From assembly GCF_016909185.1 (NCBI RefSeq), contig NZ_JAFBFH010000002.1, positions 1-64,000 on the forward strand: a DNA stretch of 64,000 bases, written 5' to 3'. The translations under genes and the position numbers were made by a program. Positions 35,381 through 45,106 of this stretch are shown here, one piece after another; position 1 is the stretch's first letter, and the number at the start of each line of letters is the position of its first letter. The notes under the pieces are model-generated. The model made no database searches and had not been told where the DNA came from. It saw nothing but the letters and a program-made list of their open reading frames with translations. The DNA comes from Siminovitchia thermophila. GTDB lineage: Bacteria; Bacillota; Bacilli; Bacillales; Bacillaceae_C.

Positions 35381-35408
35381 ATTGTAACATTGTAATGGAG
35401 GATGTCAA
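35381..35408 (-). promoter_or_regulatory. Sigma-A promoter of the TetR/ABC operon
   Basis: On the minus strand TTGACA (35403-35408) and TACAAT (35381-35386) are separated by 16 bp. Six of six and five of six consensus bases. Confidence 0.7.
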
Positions 35409-36156
35409 GAGTAAAAATAACAGAACCCTAGACAAAAAATGATCGGACATGGCAACCAATAAAATTTTATGTAAACTAACCAGGCTGATGCCATTTTTCG
35501 ATCACAATGCCACGGGTTTGATCTCGATTAGGATAGCGTGGAATCCACTGTTGCGCCAATAGTCCCTTTGTGCAAAGTTCACTTGATCACCTGCTTAATA
35601 AAGCAATATGGTGAAAGTTTTACTCAATAAAAAAATAACCCCTTATACATATGACATTGAAGAGGTTATTTTTTGTAGGTAATTTAAAGAGCTGTTTAGC
35701 TAATGTTACGTGACAATAAAGTCTCGTAATATTGTCTTTATCACAAAAACATCATTTTCTTTTTTGCCTTCAAGTTTTTCCCAATATTACCCACTGTGAT
35801 ATTCATTACGGTCCTTACGTACGTTTTAGAAATTGAGAAATTCCCGATGATAGCATGCGCCTTTAATTTCCAATTTTTTTACCGTCAAAATGTTGCCGGC
35901 TTACTTAACCAAACCGACTATCCCAAGACTCTGATTCTACATTCCATCAGAAAAAGAAATAACCCCTGCCCTTCAGGGGTTACAGCCATATGCTAAGCTG
36001 TAATCCCTAACCCAGCGGCTGTTTCTACTTGATTGCTGGCATGATATTTGGGAATTTCTCAGTTCCAAGCCCAAACTTCTTACGGTACGGTCCCCGCTAC
36101 TCATCTATTGACACTCTCTGCTTTTCCTCCTTGCATCACGACATTTTCTCGATCCG
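35409..36156. other. Intergenic region with two hairpins
   Basis: AATAACCCCTT pairs with AAGAGGTTATT (about 35630-35670, one mismatch) and is flanked by A- and T-runs, so it is a likely bidirectional terminator. TAACCCCTG / CAGGGGTTA (35960-35982) is a perfect 9-bp hairpin without T-tract. No gene is recognised. Confidence 0.45.
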
Positions 36157-36816
36157 TTATTTCTCCCAAATTAATACGGCTCGTTCTAAAATTGAATCCC
36201 AAGTTTCTTTTCCAGCAGTGACTTTTTCTGCATCAAAATCTACATAATAGACAGCATCAACTTTTTTACTTTCTGGAAGTTCAAAGACATACCCTTCCTT
36301 ATTAGGATCCTCCCCATTCTTAATAAGTTCTCTTGAAGGTGAATCAGCGATTGTTTTTGTATAATAAATAAAACTTACATTCTTATTTTCTCCTTCAATT
36401 TCCATTTTCATAGGATGGGTTACGTTAACACTAGCATAGCTTTCGCCATAATAACGGGAAGCCAATTGATGGTCATTCTGTTTTTCAATTTTGACGAGGT
36501 TTTCTGAATATGGAATGACCGTTTCATAATAAAAAACATACGCAAATACCCCAAATAAAACGATAGCCGTTGCGACAGCAGAAGCAATTGAAATCAGTAT
36601 TTTTTTCTTGCGCCATTTTTTACTGATTTTCTTAAAAAGAGAGACTTTATTTTCTGCCGGAATATAAAGTTCACGCTTCATGGAGTCGTATTCCTTTTGA
36701 CACGTCTCACAATGCTGTAAATGCTCATCGACCATTTCTTTTGTATCTTCGCTGACTACTCCATCAACATAAAGAGGCAAAACATCTTGTATGATGGTAC
36801 ATTTAATCTCTTTCAT
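36157..36816 (-). CDS. Anti-sigma factor with zf-HC2 domain
   Basis: 219 residues. N-terminal ZAS-type domain (about 1-45: CTIIQDVLPLYVDGVVSEDT ... EHLQHCETCQKEY) with HxxxCxxC at about 32-39, one membrane helix (about 75-95) and an extracytoplasmic domain of about 120 residues. It should bind and hold the sigma factor encoded just upstream, whose gene it overlaps by 14 bases, and release it on an envelope signal. The external domain resembles that of the paralogous anti-sigma at 45.6 kb only loosely. Its own start ATG follows a GGAGATAAATC site inside the sigma gene. Confidence 0.85.
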   Translation of the reverse strand: MKEIKCTIIQDVLPLYVDGVVSEDTKEMVDEHLQHCETCQKEYDSMKRELYIPAENKVSLFKKISKKWRKKKILISIASAVATAIVLFGVFAYVFYYETVIPYSENLVKIEKQNDHQLASRYYGESYASVNVTHPMKMEIEGENKNVSFIYYTKTIADSPSRELIKNGEDPNKEGYVFELPESKKVDAVYYVDFDAEKVTAGKETWDSILERAVLIWEK

Positions 36817-37297
36817 GATTTATCTCCTCCATATACTCCAAAATTTTCTTCCGGGCTCTGTAAAAGGTTACCCTTGCCCATCCGGCGCTTTTTCCAAAGA
36901 GTCTTCCTATTTTCTCAAAAGGCAGTTCGCCAAAAGTGCGTAGTGAAAACACTTCTTTGTATGGCTCATCCATCGAGTGAAGAAACTGATGAACAGTAAA
37001 AGCCTCTTCCTCGTTCATCAAATGTTGTACAATTTGCACTCCCGTCCCTGGTTCATCAATGAAGTCCGAGTTGATTTGCCTTTTCATTTTTTTATAATGA
37101 GAAAAATAGGTGTTTTTGGCAATTGTAAAAAGCCATGCTCGAATATCTTTAGAACCATCAAATTTTTCGATTGCCTTTAATGCTTTAAAAAAAGCCTCTT
37201 GCGTCATTTCTTCCGCTACACCTTCATCATGACTTAATGATTTCATAAACAAATAAACTTCTTGAAAGTATTCGCGATAGATTTCCTCAAAGTCCAC
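36803..37297 (-). CDS. ECF sigma factor (sigma-70 family)
   Basis: 164 residues. Region 2 (EEIYREYFQEVYLFMKSLSHDEGVAEEMTQEAFFKALKAI) and region 4 (EPYKEVFSLRTFGELPFEKIGRLFGKSAGWARVTFYRARKKI) are intact; the GWARVTFYRAR recognition helix is shared with the second ECF factor at 45.1 kb. GTG start with GGGGTGAAAAGAG upstream. It is held by the anti-sigma gene that overlaps its 3' end. TGTAACG, a -35 like that of sigma-X-type promoters, lies 45 bases before the start and also upstream of the paralogue, suggesting autoregulation. Confidence 0.9.
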   Translation of the reverse strand: MDFEEIYREYFQEVYLFMKSLSHDEGVAEEMTQEAFFKALKAIEKFDGSKDIRAWLFTIAKNTYFSHYKKMKRQINSDFIDEPGTGVQIVQHLMNEEEAFTVHQFLHSMDEPYKEVFSLRTFGELPFEKIGRLFGKSAGWARVTFYRARKKILEYMEEINHERD

Positions 37298-37341
37298 CTC
37301 TTTTCACCCCTTATACTGATATAACTCCCAGAACTTGATTA

Positions 37342-37348
37342 CGTTACA
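37342..37348 (-). promoter_or_regulatory. Possible ECF -35 element (TGTAACG)
   Basis: TGTAACG on the minus strand, 45 bases upstream of the ECF gene. The same seven bases occur upstream of the second ECF gene (45026-45032). A matching -10 is not obvious in either. Confidence 0.35.
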
Positions 37349-38194
37349 AAAAATACTGACATATTTTACACTCAGAGCCATTACATGATCCTCACGATTG
37401 CCGATCTTCCTTTAACATCGACAAATTTTCCACAAACGAAATAAGGCATATTCAAACGAAAATGAATATACCCGCCTCCATTACTTTATGATATGGTTGA
37501 TTAAAACTTATATTAAACTGTATTATTTTCCGTATTTAGGATAATAAAATAAACACTGTAAACTCGCCTGCCTGTTAGCTTACGTATGTTTCTACTCTCT
37601 GAATGTTAACATAAATATCCTCTTCCTTGTCAGTTATTCTTCTGTAAGAAAACAACTCTGTTGCCACTTCACAGTTCCTAAAGTGTTCTTTTCCTTCTTA
37701 CTATAAAACATCCCTCGTAAAAACATCCCTCGTAAAAAATATCCAAATCGCGATGTAACTAGTAAATCCAGAATACTTTCCGTTCCAATGCCATGCCGAA
37801 GTGTATGCGGGTACAGTTTTCCGCAAAGGAACAACGAGCCGCAGGGCTTTGCAAGAGCCTATCACATACCCGCCACTCCAGTGTAAAGCCGTGGAAATAA
37901 CACTCATTTGTGAATATACTTGATTGCCAAATACTGCATCAGTAACCAGCAACAATTCTATTTTGTCGGCAAAGATATTTCATCTCTATCATTCATGTTG
38001 CAAATGGAACGAATATCTACATGATCAAGCAACTCTGCAGGTGAACCATATCCTTCAAAGGGCCAATTATGTGATATATTCGTTAGTAGTGATCTTCGAA
38101 TTGCTCAAAAAATCGCACTTTCTGGATGTAGTGGTAGTTTCCTTAGCTGCTTTTGGACAGCGCCATATAACTTAAAGGAAAAGAGGTTTTTCCT
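37349..38194. other. Intergenic region without a supported gene
   Basis: An 84-codon minus-strand frame (37701-37955, including WSGGYVIGSCKALRLVVPL) looks somewhat protein-like but has no ribosome binding site and no family I recognise; possibly a relic. Confidence 0.3.
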
Positions 38195-38881
38195 ATGAAA
38201 ACAATACTGATTGTTGAAGACGATGTCAGTTTAAATAAAGGAATTATGCTGACGTTGGCGCAGGATGGTCTCAACATTAGGCAAGCGTACGACATCTCTT
38301 CAGCCGAAAGAATATATAATGAGGAACCAATTGATTTAATTATTTTGGACATCAACCTTCCAGACGGCAATGGCTTGGAGTTTTGTGAATCCGTTCGGCA
38401 GCGATCGCAAGTACCCATCATTTTTCTGACTGCAAATGATCTGGAAGTGGATATTGTCACTGGATTAGAACTTGGCGGAGATGATTACATTACGAAACCA
38501 TTTAGCTTGATGGTCTTACGAGCCAGAGTAATGGCAGTGTTTAGAAGAGCGGATCCGGAACGAGCAGATAAGATGGAGATAGACGATCTTTCTTTTGATT
38601 TTGGAAAAATGGAATTTCGCAAAGCGGATCAGTCCATTCTGTTAAGTCGTACCGAGCAAAAATTATTAAAAGTGCTCTTGATGAATCGAGGAAATATATT
38701 AACGAGAGAACAGTTAATGGACAAAGTATGGGGCAAAGAGGCGGAGTTCGTTGATGAAAATGCCTTAACCGTGACGGTGAAACGATTGCGGGCCAAAATT
38801 GAAGATCATCCGTCTGAGCCAACCTATATCAAAACAATTTATGGATTAGGATATGCTTGGATGGGAACGAACGAGTCATGA
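38195..38881 (+). CDS. OmpR-family response regulator
   Basis: 228 residues: receiver domain (1-115) with D9-D10, phosphoacceptor D52 (LIILDINLPDG) and the KPF lysine, then a winged-helix DNA-binding domain (about 130-225; SRTEQKLLKVLLMNRGNILT ... ALTVTVKRLRAKI ... IKTIYGLGYAW). Translationally coupled to the following kinase gene (ATGA overlap). With the kinase and the ABC genes downstream it makes a Bce/Ytr-like detoxification module. AAGAGG lies eight bases before the ATG. Confidence 0.92.
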   Translation: MKTILIVEDDVSLNKGIMLTLAQDGLNIRQAYDISSAERIYNEEPIDLIILDINLPDGNGLEFCESVRQRSQVPIIFLTANDLEVDIVTGLELGGDDYITKPFSLMVLRARVMAVFRRADPERADKMEIDDLSFDFGKMEFRKADQSILLSRTEQKLLKVLLMNRGNILTREQLMDKVWGKEAEFVDENALTVTVKRLRAKIEDHPSEPTYIKTIYGLGYAWMGTNES

Positions 38882-39909
38882 GTAAGCGGCGCGAGAATGA
38901 GTTTAAACGAATATATGGTCTATTTGCCGCGTTGTTTCTTTTGCTGAGTGGATTATATATCGGGGGAATACTGTACATAACCGGATGGAAAGCGACAACA
39001 ATTTGGTTGTCGCTTGGATTTGTTATTGCCATCTCTCTGACCGCTAGTGCATGGGTCTTGATCCTGCAATCAAAAGTGGGCTCAGTCATCCAAGCAGTCG
39101 ATGAGATAGTGGAAAAAGCTATCAGTGGAAGAGATGGAATTGTAAGTTATGACGAGACTACCCTCTCTAAACTTGAACACAAAATGGCACGCTTTATTGG
39201 GATGGTTAACGCAATGGAGAAATCTCAAAAGGATGAGCAGCAAAAAATCAAGGCGCTTATCTCTGACATTTCCCACCAAACGAAAACACCGCTTGCCAAT
39301 ATCATTTTGTATAGTCAGCTATTGGAGGAACATATCCCAAAGGATGATAATGCCCGTACATATGTCGAGCAAATTATAAACCAATCGGAAAAACTGGATT
39401 GGTTAATCCAATCTCTCATTAAAATGTCACGGTTGGAAACAGGTATCATTAAAATCCAAACCGAAATCGGTCCAGTGCTGCAGACCATTAAAGCTGCCGT
39501 TTCACAAATCTATGCAAAAGCAGAAGCAAAAAAGATTTCAATTGAAATAGCGTGTCAGCATACACCGAAAGCGAAACATGATCCAAAATGGACGACAGAG
39601 GCGCTGTTTAATATATTGGATAATGCCGTCAAATATAGCCACCCCGGCGGAAAGGTCGTTATATCTGTCTATGCCGGTGAAATGTTTACCCGAATTGATG
39701 TCGCCGATCAAGGAATTGGGATTGATGAAAGCGAGCTGAACCTTGTATTCCAGCGGTTTTATCGGTGTGCTAAAACGAGCAAATGTGAAGGAATCGGGAT
39801 CGGTTTATATTTGACCAGAGAAATTATTGCGGCTGAGAACGGATATATAAAAGTCTCCTCGAAACCAAGTGAAGGGTCGGTGTTTTCTGTTTTTTTGCCC
39901 GTAAGCTGA
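38878..39909 (+). CDS. Sensor histidine kinase, two-helix (intramembrane-sensing-like)
   Basis: 343 residues. Two membrane helices (about 14-36 and 44-66) with only a short loop between them, so there is little room for an external sensor domain; kinases of this build often take their signal from a partner ABC transporter. Then HAMP-like and HisKA regions with phospho-His H133 (ISHQTKTPLANI), and HATPase boxes NILDNAVKY, DQGIGIDE, GIGLYL. It is coupled to the regulator gene upstream. The ABC genes that it probably serves follow after 266 bp that contain hairpin element R3. Confidence 0.9.
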   Translation: MSKRRENEFKRIYGLFAALFLLLSGLYIGGILYITGWKATTIWLSLGFVIAISLTASAWVLILQSKVGSVIQAVDEIVEKAISGRDGIVSYDETTLSKLEHKMARFIGMVNAMEKSQKDEQQKIKALISDISHQTKTPLANIILYSQLLEEHIPKDDNARTYVEQIINQSEKLDWLIQSLIKMSRLETGIIKIQTEIGPVLQTIKAAVSQIYAKAEAKKISIEIACQHTPKAKHDPKWTTEALFNILDNAVKYSHPGGKVVISVYAGEMFTRIDVADQGIGIDESELNLVFQRFYRCAKTSKCEGIGIGLYLTREIIAAENGYIKVSSKPSEGSVFSVFLPVS

Positions 39910-39984
39910 TGAATGTGTCAACACTGTTATATTTGAGACATGTGCATGTTAGAGTTGCTTGATACATTTAGTCTGTACGATAAA

Positions 39985-40134
39985 GTGAAACTTCATTCAG
40001 TAGGAGTTTTCTTCCATTTCCTACTGAATGTTAGTTGAACCAATCAGGCATTTAGGTGCCGTTTTCTCCCACTTAGACCTTTTGTATTCACTCAAGATTT
40101 TGAGGTGGGAGTCTTACGGCACCTTATATGCGGG
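39985..40134 (-). mobile_element. Hairpin element R3, inside the kinase/ABC operon
   Basis: Complete copy (150 bp): CCCGCA end next to TTTAT (40135-40139), stem AAGGTGCCG / CGGCACCT, box CCTGATTGGTTCAAC and hairpin CATTCAGTAGGAA / CTCCTACTGAATG, ending GAAGTTTCAC. It lies between the kinase and the ATPase genes and could affect their co-expression. Confidence 0.65.
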
Positions 40135-40175
40135 ATAAATTGGTACAGACATTTTGTTTTGAGGAGATGAGTGTT

Positions 40176-40868
40176 TTGACTATATTACAAGTAAAAAACC
40201 TTAGGAAATACTACGGAAAAGGCGAAACGACTGTGAAAGCGTTGGATGGCGTTTCTTTAGACGTAAAGAAGGGAGAGTTTGTCGCCATTGTTGGTACGAG
40301 CGGAAGCGGAAAAAGCACACTGCTCCATATGCTGGGTGGACTGGATCGGGCAACAGCAGGCAAAGTCTATGTAGATGGGCATGATATTTTCGCTATGGAT
40401 GATGAAAGTTTGACCGTTTTCCGGCGGAGATCAGTCGGGTTTATCTTTCAGCATTATAATTTAATTCCGATTTTAAATGTGTATGAAAATATTGTGCTGC
40501 CAATTCAACTGGACGGCGTAGAAGTAGATCGGCTATATGTGGATGAAATTATGGAAGCGCTGGGACTAGATCAAAAAGTGCATAGCCTGCCGTCCAACCT
40601 ATCTGGAGGACAACAACAGCGAGTGGCCATTGCGCGGGCCCTGGCAACAAAGCCTTCCATCGTATTAGCAGATGAACCAACCGGAAATCTCGATAGTAAG
40701 ACAAGTCAAGAAGTCCTGATTTTGATGAAGCAGATGAGTTCAAAATTTCATCAAACGATGGTAATGATTACCCATAATGATGAAATTGCCCAACTGGCTG
40801 ATCGAGTCATTCGAATCGAAGATGGTAAAATCGTCAGCAAGTCTGACAGCCGAGGTGAGGAGGCGTGA
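40176..40868 (+). CDS. ABC transporter ATP-binding protein (peptide/antimicrobial export type)
   Basis: 230 residues. Walker [10 protein letters not shown] (about 39-47), Q-loop FIFQHYN, signature [15 protein letters not shown], Walker [14 protein letters not shown], switch His in MITHND. I start it at the TTG at 40176, nine bases after GAGGAG; an ATG nine bases upstream is possible. The frame extends back into the R3 element, but that part is non-coding. Its last codons overlap the permease start by four bases. It drives the 840-residue permease; with the two-component system upstream this looks like an antimicrobial-peptide sensing and resistance unit. Confidence 0.9.
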   Translation: MTILQVKNLRKYYGKGETTVKALDGVSLDVKKGEFVAIVGTSGSGKSTLLHMLGGLDRATAGKVYVDGHDIFAMDDESLTVFRRRSVGFIFQHYNLIPILNVYENIVLPIQLDGVEVDRLYVDEIMEALGLDQKVHSLPSNLSGGQQQRVAIARALATKPSIVLADEPTGNLDSKTSQEVLILMKQMSSKFHQTMVMITHNDEIAQLADRVIRIEDGKIVSKSDSRGEEA

Positions 40869-43387
40869 TTCGGACCAAGAATCGGAAAACAGTCATTCAT
40901 ACCGCTAAAAAAAGTATGAGGGCTAATCGGAAACGCAATATCATTATTGCCTGTGCCATCGTTCTCACAACACTGCTTATCACTGCTGTATTTACGGCCG
41001 GCTTCAGTATTAATAAATCGATTGAATGGGCACAAATGAAAACTGTTGGCGGTGATGCGCATGCCAGTTTTCAATATTTGACACCGGATGAAGCAGAGAA
41101 AATCGCACAGCACCCTTCCATTAAAGAATATGGAAAAAGAGTCGTTGTTGGCGAAGTAATGAATAAAAGACTAAAAGAAAAACGGGTAGAGGTCTTGCAA
41201 GCGGATGAACAAGTTGCCAAGCATTTTTTTATCGATTTGATCAAAGGAGAACTGCCTAAACGTGAGCAAGAAATTGTATTGAATACGTGGACACTTGATT
41301 TACTCGGCATTCCTCACAAGATTGGCGAAAAAATGCGGTTAGATTTGGATATCAACGGTGAAAAAGTGTCCAAAGACTTCATATTATCTGGGTACTATAA
41401 GGCAGATCAACATGTGGCAATGGCGGGGTTGGCATTTGTATCACAGGACTTTATAAAAAGTAACTTGAATCAGATTGACCCGCAAGAGACGAGAAAAACC
41501 GGGACATACACTAACACCACCACGGTTGATGTCATGTTCCATAATGCATGGGGTCTAGAAAAAAAGGCTAAAAAAGTGATGGCCGATACCGGAGTCGATG
41601 CAAATTACGGTGTGAATTGGGCCTACTCCAGCACTACTTTGTCAGAAAATATACAAATGCTTATACCTTTGCTCGTGCTTGTACTTATTATTATGCTAAG
41701 TGGCTACTTATTAATTTACAATATATTCCATATTGCTGTTGTGCAAGATATTAAGTTTTACGGTCTTTTAAAAACGATCGGCACGACGCCGAAACAATTG
41801 AAAAAAATTATTTCCATTCAAGCAAATCGTTTGTATATCATAGCGCTGCCTATTGGGCTGGCATTAGGTTATGGTGTCGGAATGTGGGTTACATCAATGG
41901 CGTCTACTACTTTATCTGGTATCAATGATAGTGTTATCTATTCCGTACATCCAATCATTTTTGTTGGAGCGGCGCTATTTTCTTATGTGACAGTACGAGT
42001 TGCCGCCAGTAAACCGGGGAAAATGGCAGCCAAAATATCGCCTGTTGAGGCTGTAAAGTTTTCCGGTGTCACTAAAATTGGCAAAAAGAAAACGAAGCGT
42101 TCCGTACATGGGGCTACATTGACGAAAATGGCCATGGGAAATTTATTAAGACAAAAGAAAAAGCTGTTTTTGATGCTGGCATCTGTATCTTTAAGTATTG
42201 TTTTATTCAGTATCGTCTACACGGTCATTTCTTCTATTAACGTCAATAAATACTTGAATTCTTTCATATCTGGAGACTTCGTTGTGATGGAAACACAAGA
42301 TGGAAGTACGAATATCGAAGGAGGGGATCCGCTTACGGAAGAAGTCGCCGAGGAACTACGTGCGATAGACGGTGTGAAAAACGTTGACCACGTGTATTTT
42401 ATAGAAACTTACATGAAGATGAACGAAACGATCAAGAACTTCTTAAAACCGTTGGCAGCATCTGAAGATCCGGATCAGCCAATTTATCGTTCTGTTTTAG
42501 AAAACGGGAAGATCAGCACCGAGCTTTTTGGCATTAGCCGCGGATGGTACGATGTACTTCAAGAGAATGATATCGTTGCTGGAACTTTTAATCCGGAGAA
42601 GTTTGCTTCTGGACAATACGTACTAGTGACCCAAGCTTTTTTAGCAGAAGAAGGAGACCTTCCGACTTATTTTACACCTGGTGATCGAATCCACATAGAT
42701 ACACTAGGAAAAAGTTATGAAGTAATGGCTGTTGGCAAGTTGGATGCCTTTTACGCTGCCGGGACAAAGTCCTATGTACCCGCAGGTATTAAGATATATT
42801 TGCCGGCTGCAGAGCTTAAGGACACTGACAGCGATGCCCAGATCCTTTCGCTCACCCTTCATGTAGAGCCTGAAGCGAAAGACCATGCAGAACTTGCGGC
42901 CCAAGCTATCACGGACTCTTCCGGTGGTTTGATATTAAAATCTCGAGATGATTACAAGGAAGAATTGAGTGGATTTATCCGTGTGTTCAAGTCTATTGGC
43001 TATGGATTGAGCTTTATCATCGCATTTATTGGAGTAATGAATTACATCAATACGATGATCACTGGTATCCTTTCACGCCGAAACGAACTTGCTGTACTGG
43101 AAAGCATCGGTATGACGAAAAAACAGCTCAAAAAGCTACTTTTTTACGAGGGATTGCTCAGCGTTATGCTGACAGGTACGATTGTTTTGACGGCAGGCCT
43201 GTATATAACATATGCGGTAGGGAAAGGCATAACAGAAAGTATGGACTTTACAGAGTTTCAAATGAGTATTTGGCCTACATCCCTAGCTATTCTGCTGTTA
43301 ATGACTATTTCAATCACCATAACCTGGGTCGCTTATTCATTACTTTCGAAAGATACAATTATAGAAAGATTACGGGAAGTGGAATAG
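40865..43387 (+). CDS. FtsX-type ABC transporter permease (840 aa)
   Basis: GTG start inside the ATPase stop (GTGA overlap). One N-terminal helix (about 24-45), an extracytoplasmic domain (about 50-260), an FtsX domain (about 268-395), a second anchor helix (about 435-457), a second extracytoplasmic domain (about 460-705) and a C-terminal FtsX domain (about 710-835). The two-domain build is like SalY/YtrF/VexP-type exporters. It lacks the single huge loop of BceB. Likely exports or removes a peptide or amphiphile; the two-component system upstream would control it. A hairpin about 75 bases after the stop probably ends transcription. Confidence 0.88.
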   Translation: MIRTKNRKTVIHTAKKSMRANRKRNIIIACAIVLTTLLITAVFTAGFSINKSIEWAQMKTVGGDAHASFQYLTPDEAEKIAQHPSIKEYGKRVVVGEVMNKRLKEKRVEVLQADEQVAKHFFIDLIKGELPKREQEIVLNTWTLDLLGIPHKIGEKMRLDLDINGEKVSKDFILSGYYKADQHVAMAGLAFVSQDFIKSNLNQIDPQETRKTGTYTNTTTVDVMFHNAWGLEKKAKKVMADTGVDANYGVNWAYSSTTLSENIQMLIPLLVLVLIIMLSGYLLIYNIFHIAVVQDIKFYGLLKTIGTTPKQLKKIISIQANRLYIIALPIGLALGYGVGMWVTSMASTTLSGINDSVIYSVHPIIFVGAALFSYVTVRVAASKPGKMAAKISPVEAVKFSGVTKIGKKKTKRSVHGATLTKMAMGNLLRQKKKLFLMLASVSLSIVLFSIVYTVISSINVNKYLNSFISGDFVVMETQDGSTNIEGGDPLTEEVAEELRAIDGVKNVDHVYFIETYMKMNETIKNFLKPLAASEDPDQPIYRSVLENGKISTELFGISRGWYDVLQENDIVAGTFNPEKFASGQYVLVTQAFLAEEGDLPTYFTPGDRIHIDTLGKSYEVMAVGKLDAFYAAGTKSYVPAGIKIYLPAAELKDTDSDAQILSLTLHVEPEAKDHAELAAQAITDSSGGLILKSRDDYKEELSGFIRVFKSIGYGLSFIIAFIGVMNYINTMITGILSRRNELAVLESIGMTKKQLKKLLFYEGLLSVMLTGTIVLTAGLYITYAVGKGITESMDFTEFQMSIWPTSLAILLLMTISITITWVAYSLLSKDTIIERLREVE

Positions 43388-43460
43388 TGTTAAGAAGCTT
43401 AAGATCAATAATAGCAGAGACCGCCCCCCTTAACATGTAGTACTTGACAGTAACTTTAAA

Positions 43461-43540
43461 AATGAAAAGCACCTCGATGTTAGTATGATTAAAATAAAAA
43501 TTCATTACAATCATCATTCAAAGAGGTGTCTTTTTCATTA
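43461..43540 (+). terminator. Two-tier hairpin terminator after the permease gene
   Basis: AATGAAAAGCACCTC pairs with GAGGTGTCTTTTTCATT (small bulge), with an inner ATGATT/AATCAT stem; the T-rich tract lies in the outer 3' arm. Confidence 0.5.
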
Positions 43541-43674
43541 CAAGCTAGTTCTTTTTGGAATGGATGTCGATTTAATAAAGAAAGAAATGAATGTTATTCC
43601 ACACTCATATTTGATGATGAAAGAACGGTTCATCATATAGGGACATATCATGTTTATACGATTGATTTTTGGGC

Positions 43675-44307
43675 TCATCCATTTATCGAATTGATTAGCT
43701 GAAAAAAGTATTCAGGCTTTTGAGTCTTATTGAGGTTATACCATGAATGCAGTGTATCTGGCGCAAATACATCTAAGGTTTTCAGCACTTCCATCGCAAA
43801 TTCCAAAGGAGCTACTCCTGATGCGGTTACCAAATTCTCATCAGATACTGCGGGCCCTAGCTCATAATATTTTTCTCCTTTATAATGGGGACAAGTCATT
43901 TTCATATACTCCAAGTGATTACTTGTATGTTTTCTAGAATCTAGGTAACCAAAGTTTGCCAATCCCAGCGTTGCGCCACAAATTGCCGCAACAATAGTTC
44001 CTTTCTTTAAAGCTTCGCCAATCTTTTTTAAGATAGGGTCATGAATAGCTTCTTCCCACGTATTCCCTCCAGGCAAAACGATAAGATCTCTACTCTCAAA
44101 CGCACACTCATCAACAGACATATCCGGTTTTATTTTCAGTCCACCCATTGTCGTAATCATTTCTTTCGTCGTTCCTACTGTCAGGACTTTTAAAGGCGCT
44201 ACATCCTCTTTAAAATATCTGCCTGAATTTAGTTCGGCCATTAAATATCCATATTCCCAATCCGACATTGTATGAAATACATAAAGATACGCTTTTTTCG
44301 TTTGCAT
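43675..44307 (-). CDS. DJ-1/PfpI family protein (YoaZ/YdeA-like)
   Basis: 210 residues. Conserved E18 (SDWEYG), the nucleophile elbow AAICGATLGLA with C110, and H127 in KHTSNHLEY complete the DJ-1/PfpI pattern. Members act as glyoxalase III/deglycase-like or chaperone-like proteins, or as protein modifiers under oxidative stress; this subgroup (type 1 glutamine-amidotransferase-like, YoaZ/YdeA) is poorly characterised. The ATG at 44307 is nine bases after GGAGTG; the frame extends five codons further without a better site. The first ~90 bp of the gene and its upstream region are duplicated 2.2 kb to the right. Confidence 0.85.
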   Translation of the reverse strand: MQTKKAYLYVFHTMSDWEYGYLMAELNSGRYFKEDVAPLKVLTVGTTKEMITTMGGLKIKPDMSVDECAFESRDLIVLPGGNTWEEAIHDPILKKIGEALKKGTIVAAICGATLGLANFGYLDSRKHTSNHLEYMKMTCPHYKGEKYYELGPAVSDENLVTASGVAPLEFAMEVLKTLDVFAPDTLHSWYNLNKTQKPEYFFQLINSING

Positions 44308-44380
44308 CCAACTACACTCCATTCACAATTGATATAACCTATTATAAAACACCTTCCCTGACAACTAGCGTCAGGGAAGG
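44218..44380. repeat. 163-bp direct repeat, left copy
   Basis: Covers the first 90 bases of the DJ-1-like gene, its ribosome binding site and an upstream hairpin (CCTTCCCTGAC / GTCAGGGAAGG). The other copy is at 46444-46605 in the same orientation, with roughly a dozen differences by eye. Together they flank the R4 element and the second ECF operon. Confidence 0.8.
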
Positions 44381-44815
44381 AAAAATACTTGAGCTCTCCC
44401 ATCATGGCAGAGCTTCTGAACCCGTTTGTAACAACATTTGTATATTCAGAAAATAAAAAAATATAAACAGAGGTGATTTTCATATTTATGAAGAATCAGC
44501 CTTTTGTCATAATTGAGGAGGTCTAACGTAAAAAATGGCAGAAACCGTACCAGATCTTCAACCCCCTATTTTTAACCGTTTTCCACCAAAAAATTGATTG
44601 GTAGCGATTTTTATATTCCTCATATTTTGATATGATTCACTTCAGGCGTTTAGCATCTTTTCACTCCCCCGCCATTAATTGAATAGACACCATAAGACGG
44701 TAGGTTATTTTCTGCTGGCAAGCTTTTTATATACACCCTTCTAAGACTTTGGTTCCACCACTCTCTACTTTTATTTTGCATTGAACAGCAACTGAAAGTA
44801 ATACAGTGAAACTTC
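44381..44815. other. Intergenic region without recognisable gene
   Basis: No supported frame between the 163-bp repeat and the R4 element. Confidence 0.35.
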
Positions 44816-44943
44816 ATTCAGTAGGGCTCCTACTGAATGTTAGTTGAACCAATCGGGCATTTAGGTGCCGTTTTATCACACTTACACCTTTTGTATTCAC
44901 TCAAAATTTTGAAGTGGGAGGCTTACGGCACCTTACATGCGGG
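44816..44943 (-). mobile_element. Hairpin element R4, upstream of the second ECF operon
   Basis: 128 bp. TTTAT flank at 44944-44948, CCCGCA end, stem AAGGTGCCG / CGGCACCT, box CCCGATTGGTTCAAC, and a shortened hairpin CATTCAGTAGG / CCTACTGAATG whose loop has been reduced to a few bases. Confidence 0.65.
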
Positions 44944-45025
44944 ATAAAGTGCGTACGTAAAACAAATAGTATGTATAAGAATAGGTGCGTTTAGACGTAT
45001 AGCGAAAAATTTTTTACATTAAAAA

Positions 45026-45070
45026 TGTAACGAAACAACATTTTCTTGGATATATAAAAGAGTAAACTCT
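45026..45070 (+). promoter_or_regulatory. Putative promoter region of the second ECF operon
   Basis: TGTAACG (45026-45032) matches the sequence upstream of the first ECF gene. AAGAGT-AA-ACTCTT (45057-45070) is a perfect 6-2-6 palindrome between it and the start codon. Functions inferred only. Confidence 0.35.
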
Positions 45071-45106
45071 TCCGACGTTTGCTACATATATGAAAGGAGG
45101 GAAACG

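Noticed and set aside
37701..37955. 84-codon minus-strand frame with tryptophan- and glycine-rich stretch
   Set aside because: No start signal and no family recognised; mentioned only as a possible relic.
43526..43702. 58-codon plus-strand frame with protein-like composition
   Set aside because: Its start lies inside the terminator stem and its end overlaps the DJ-1-like gene; no ribosome binding site.
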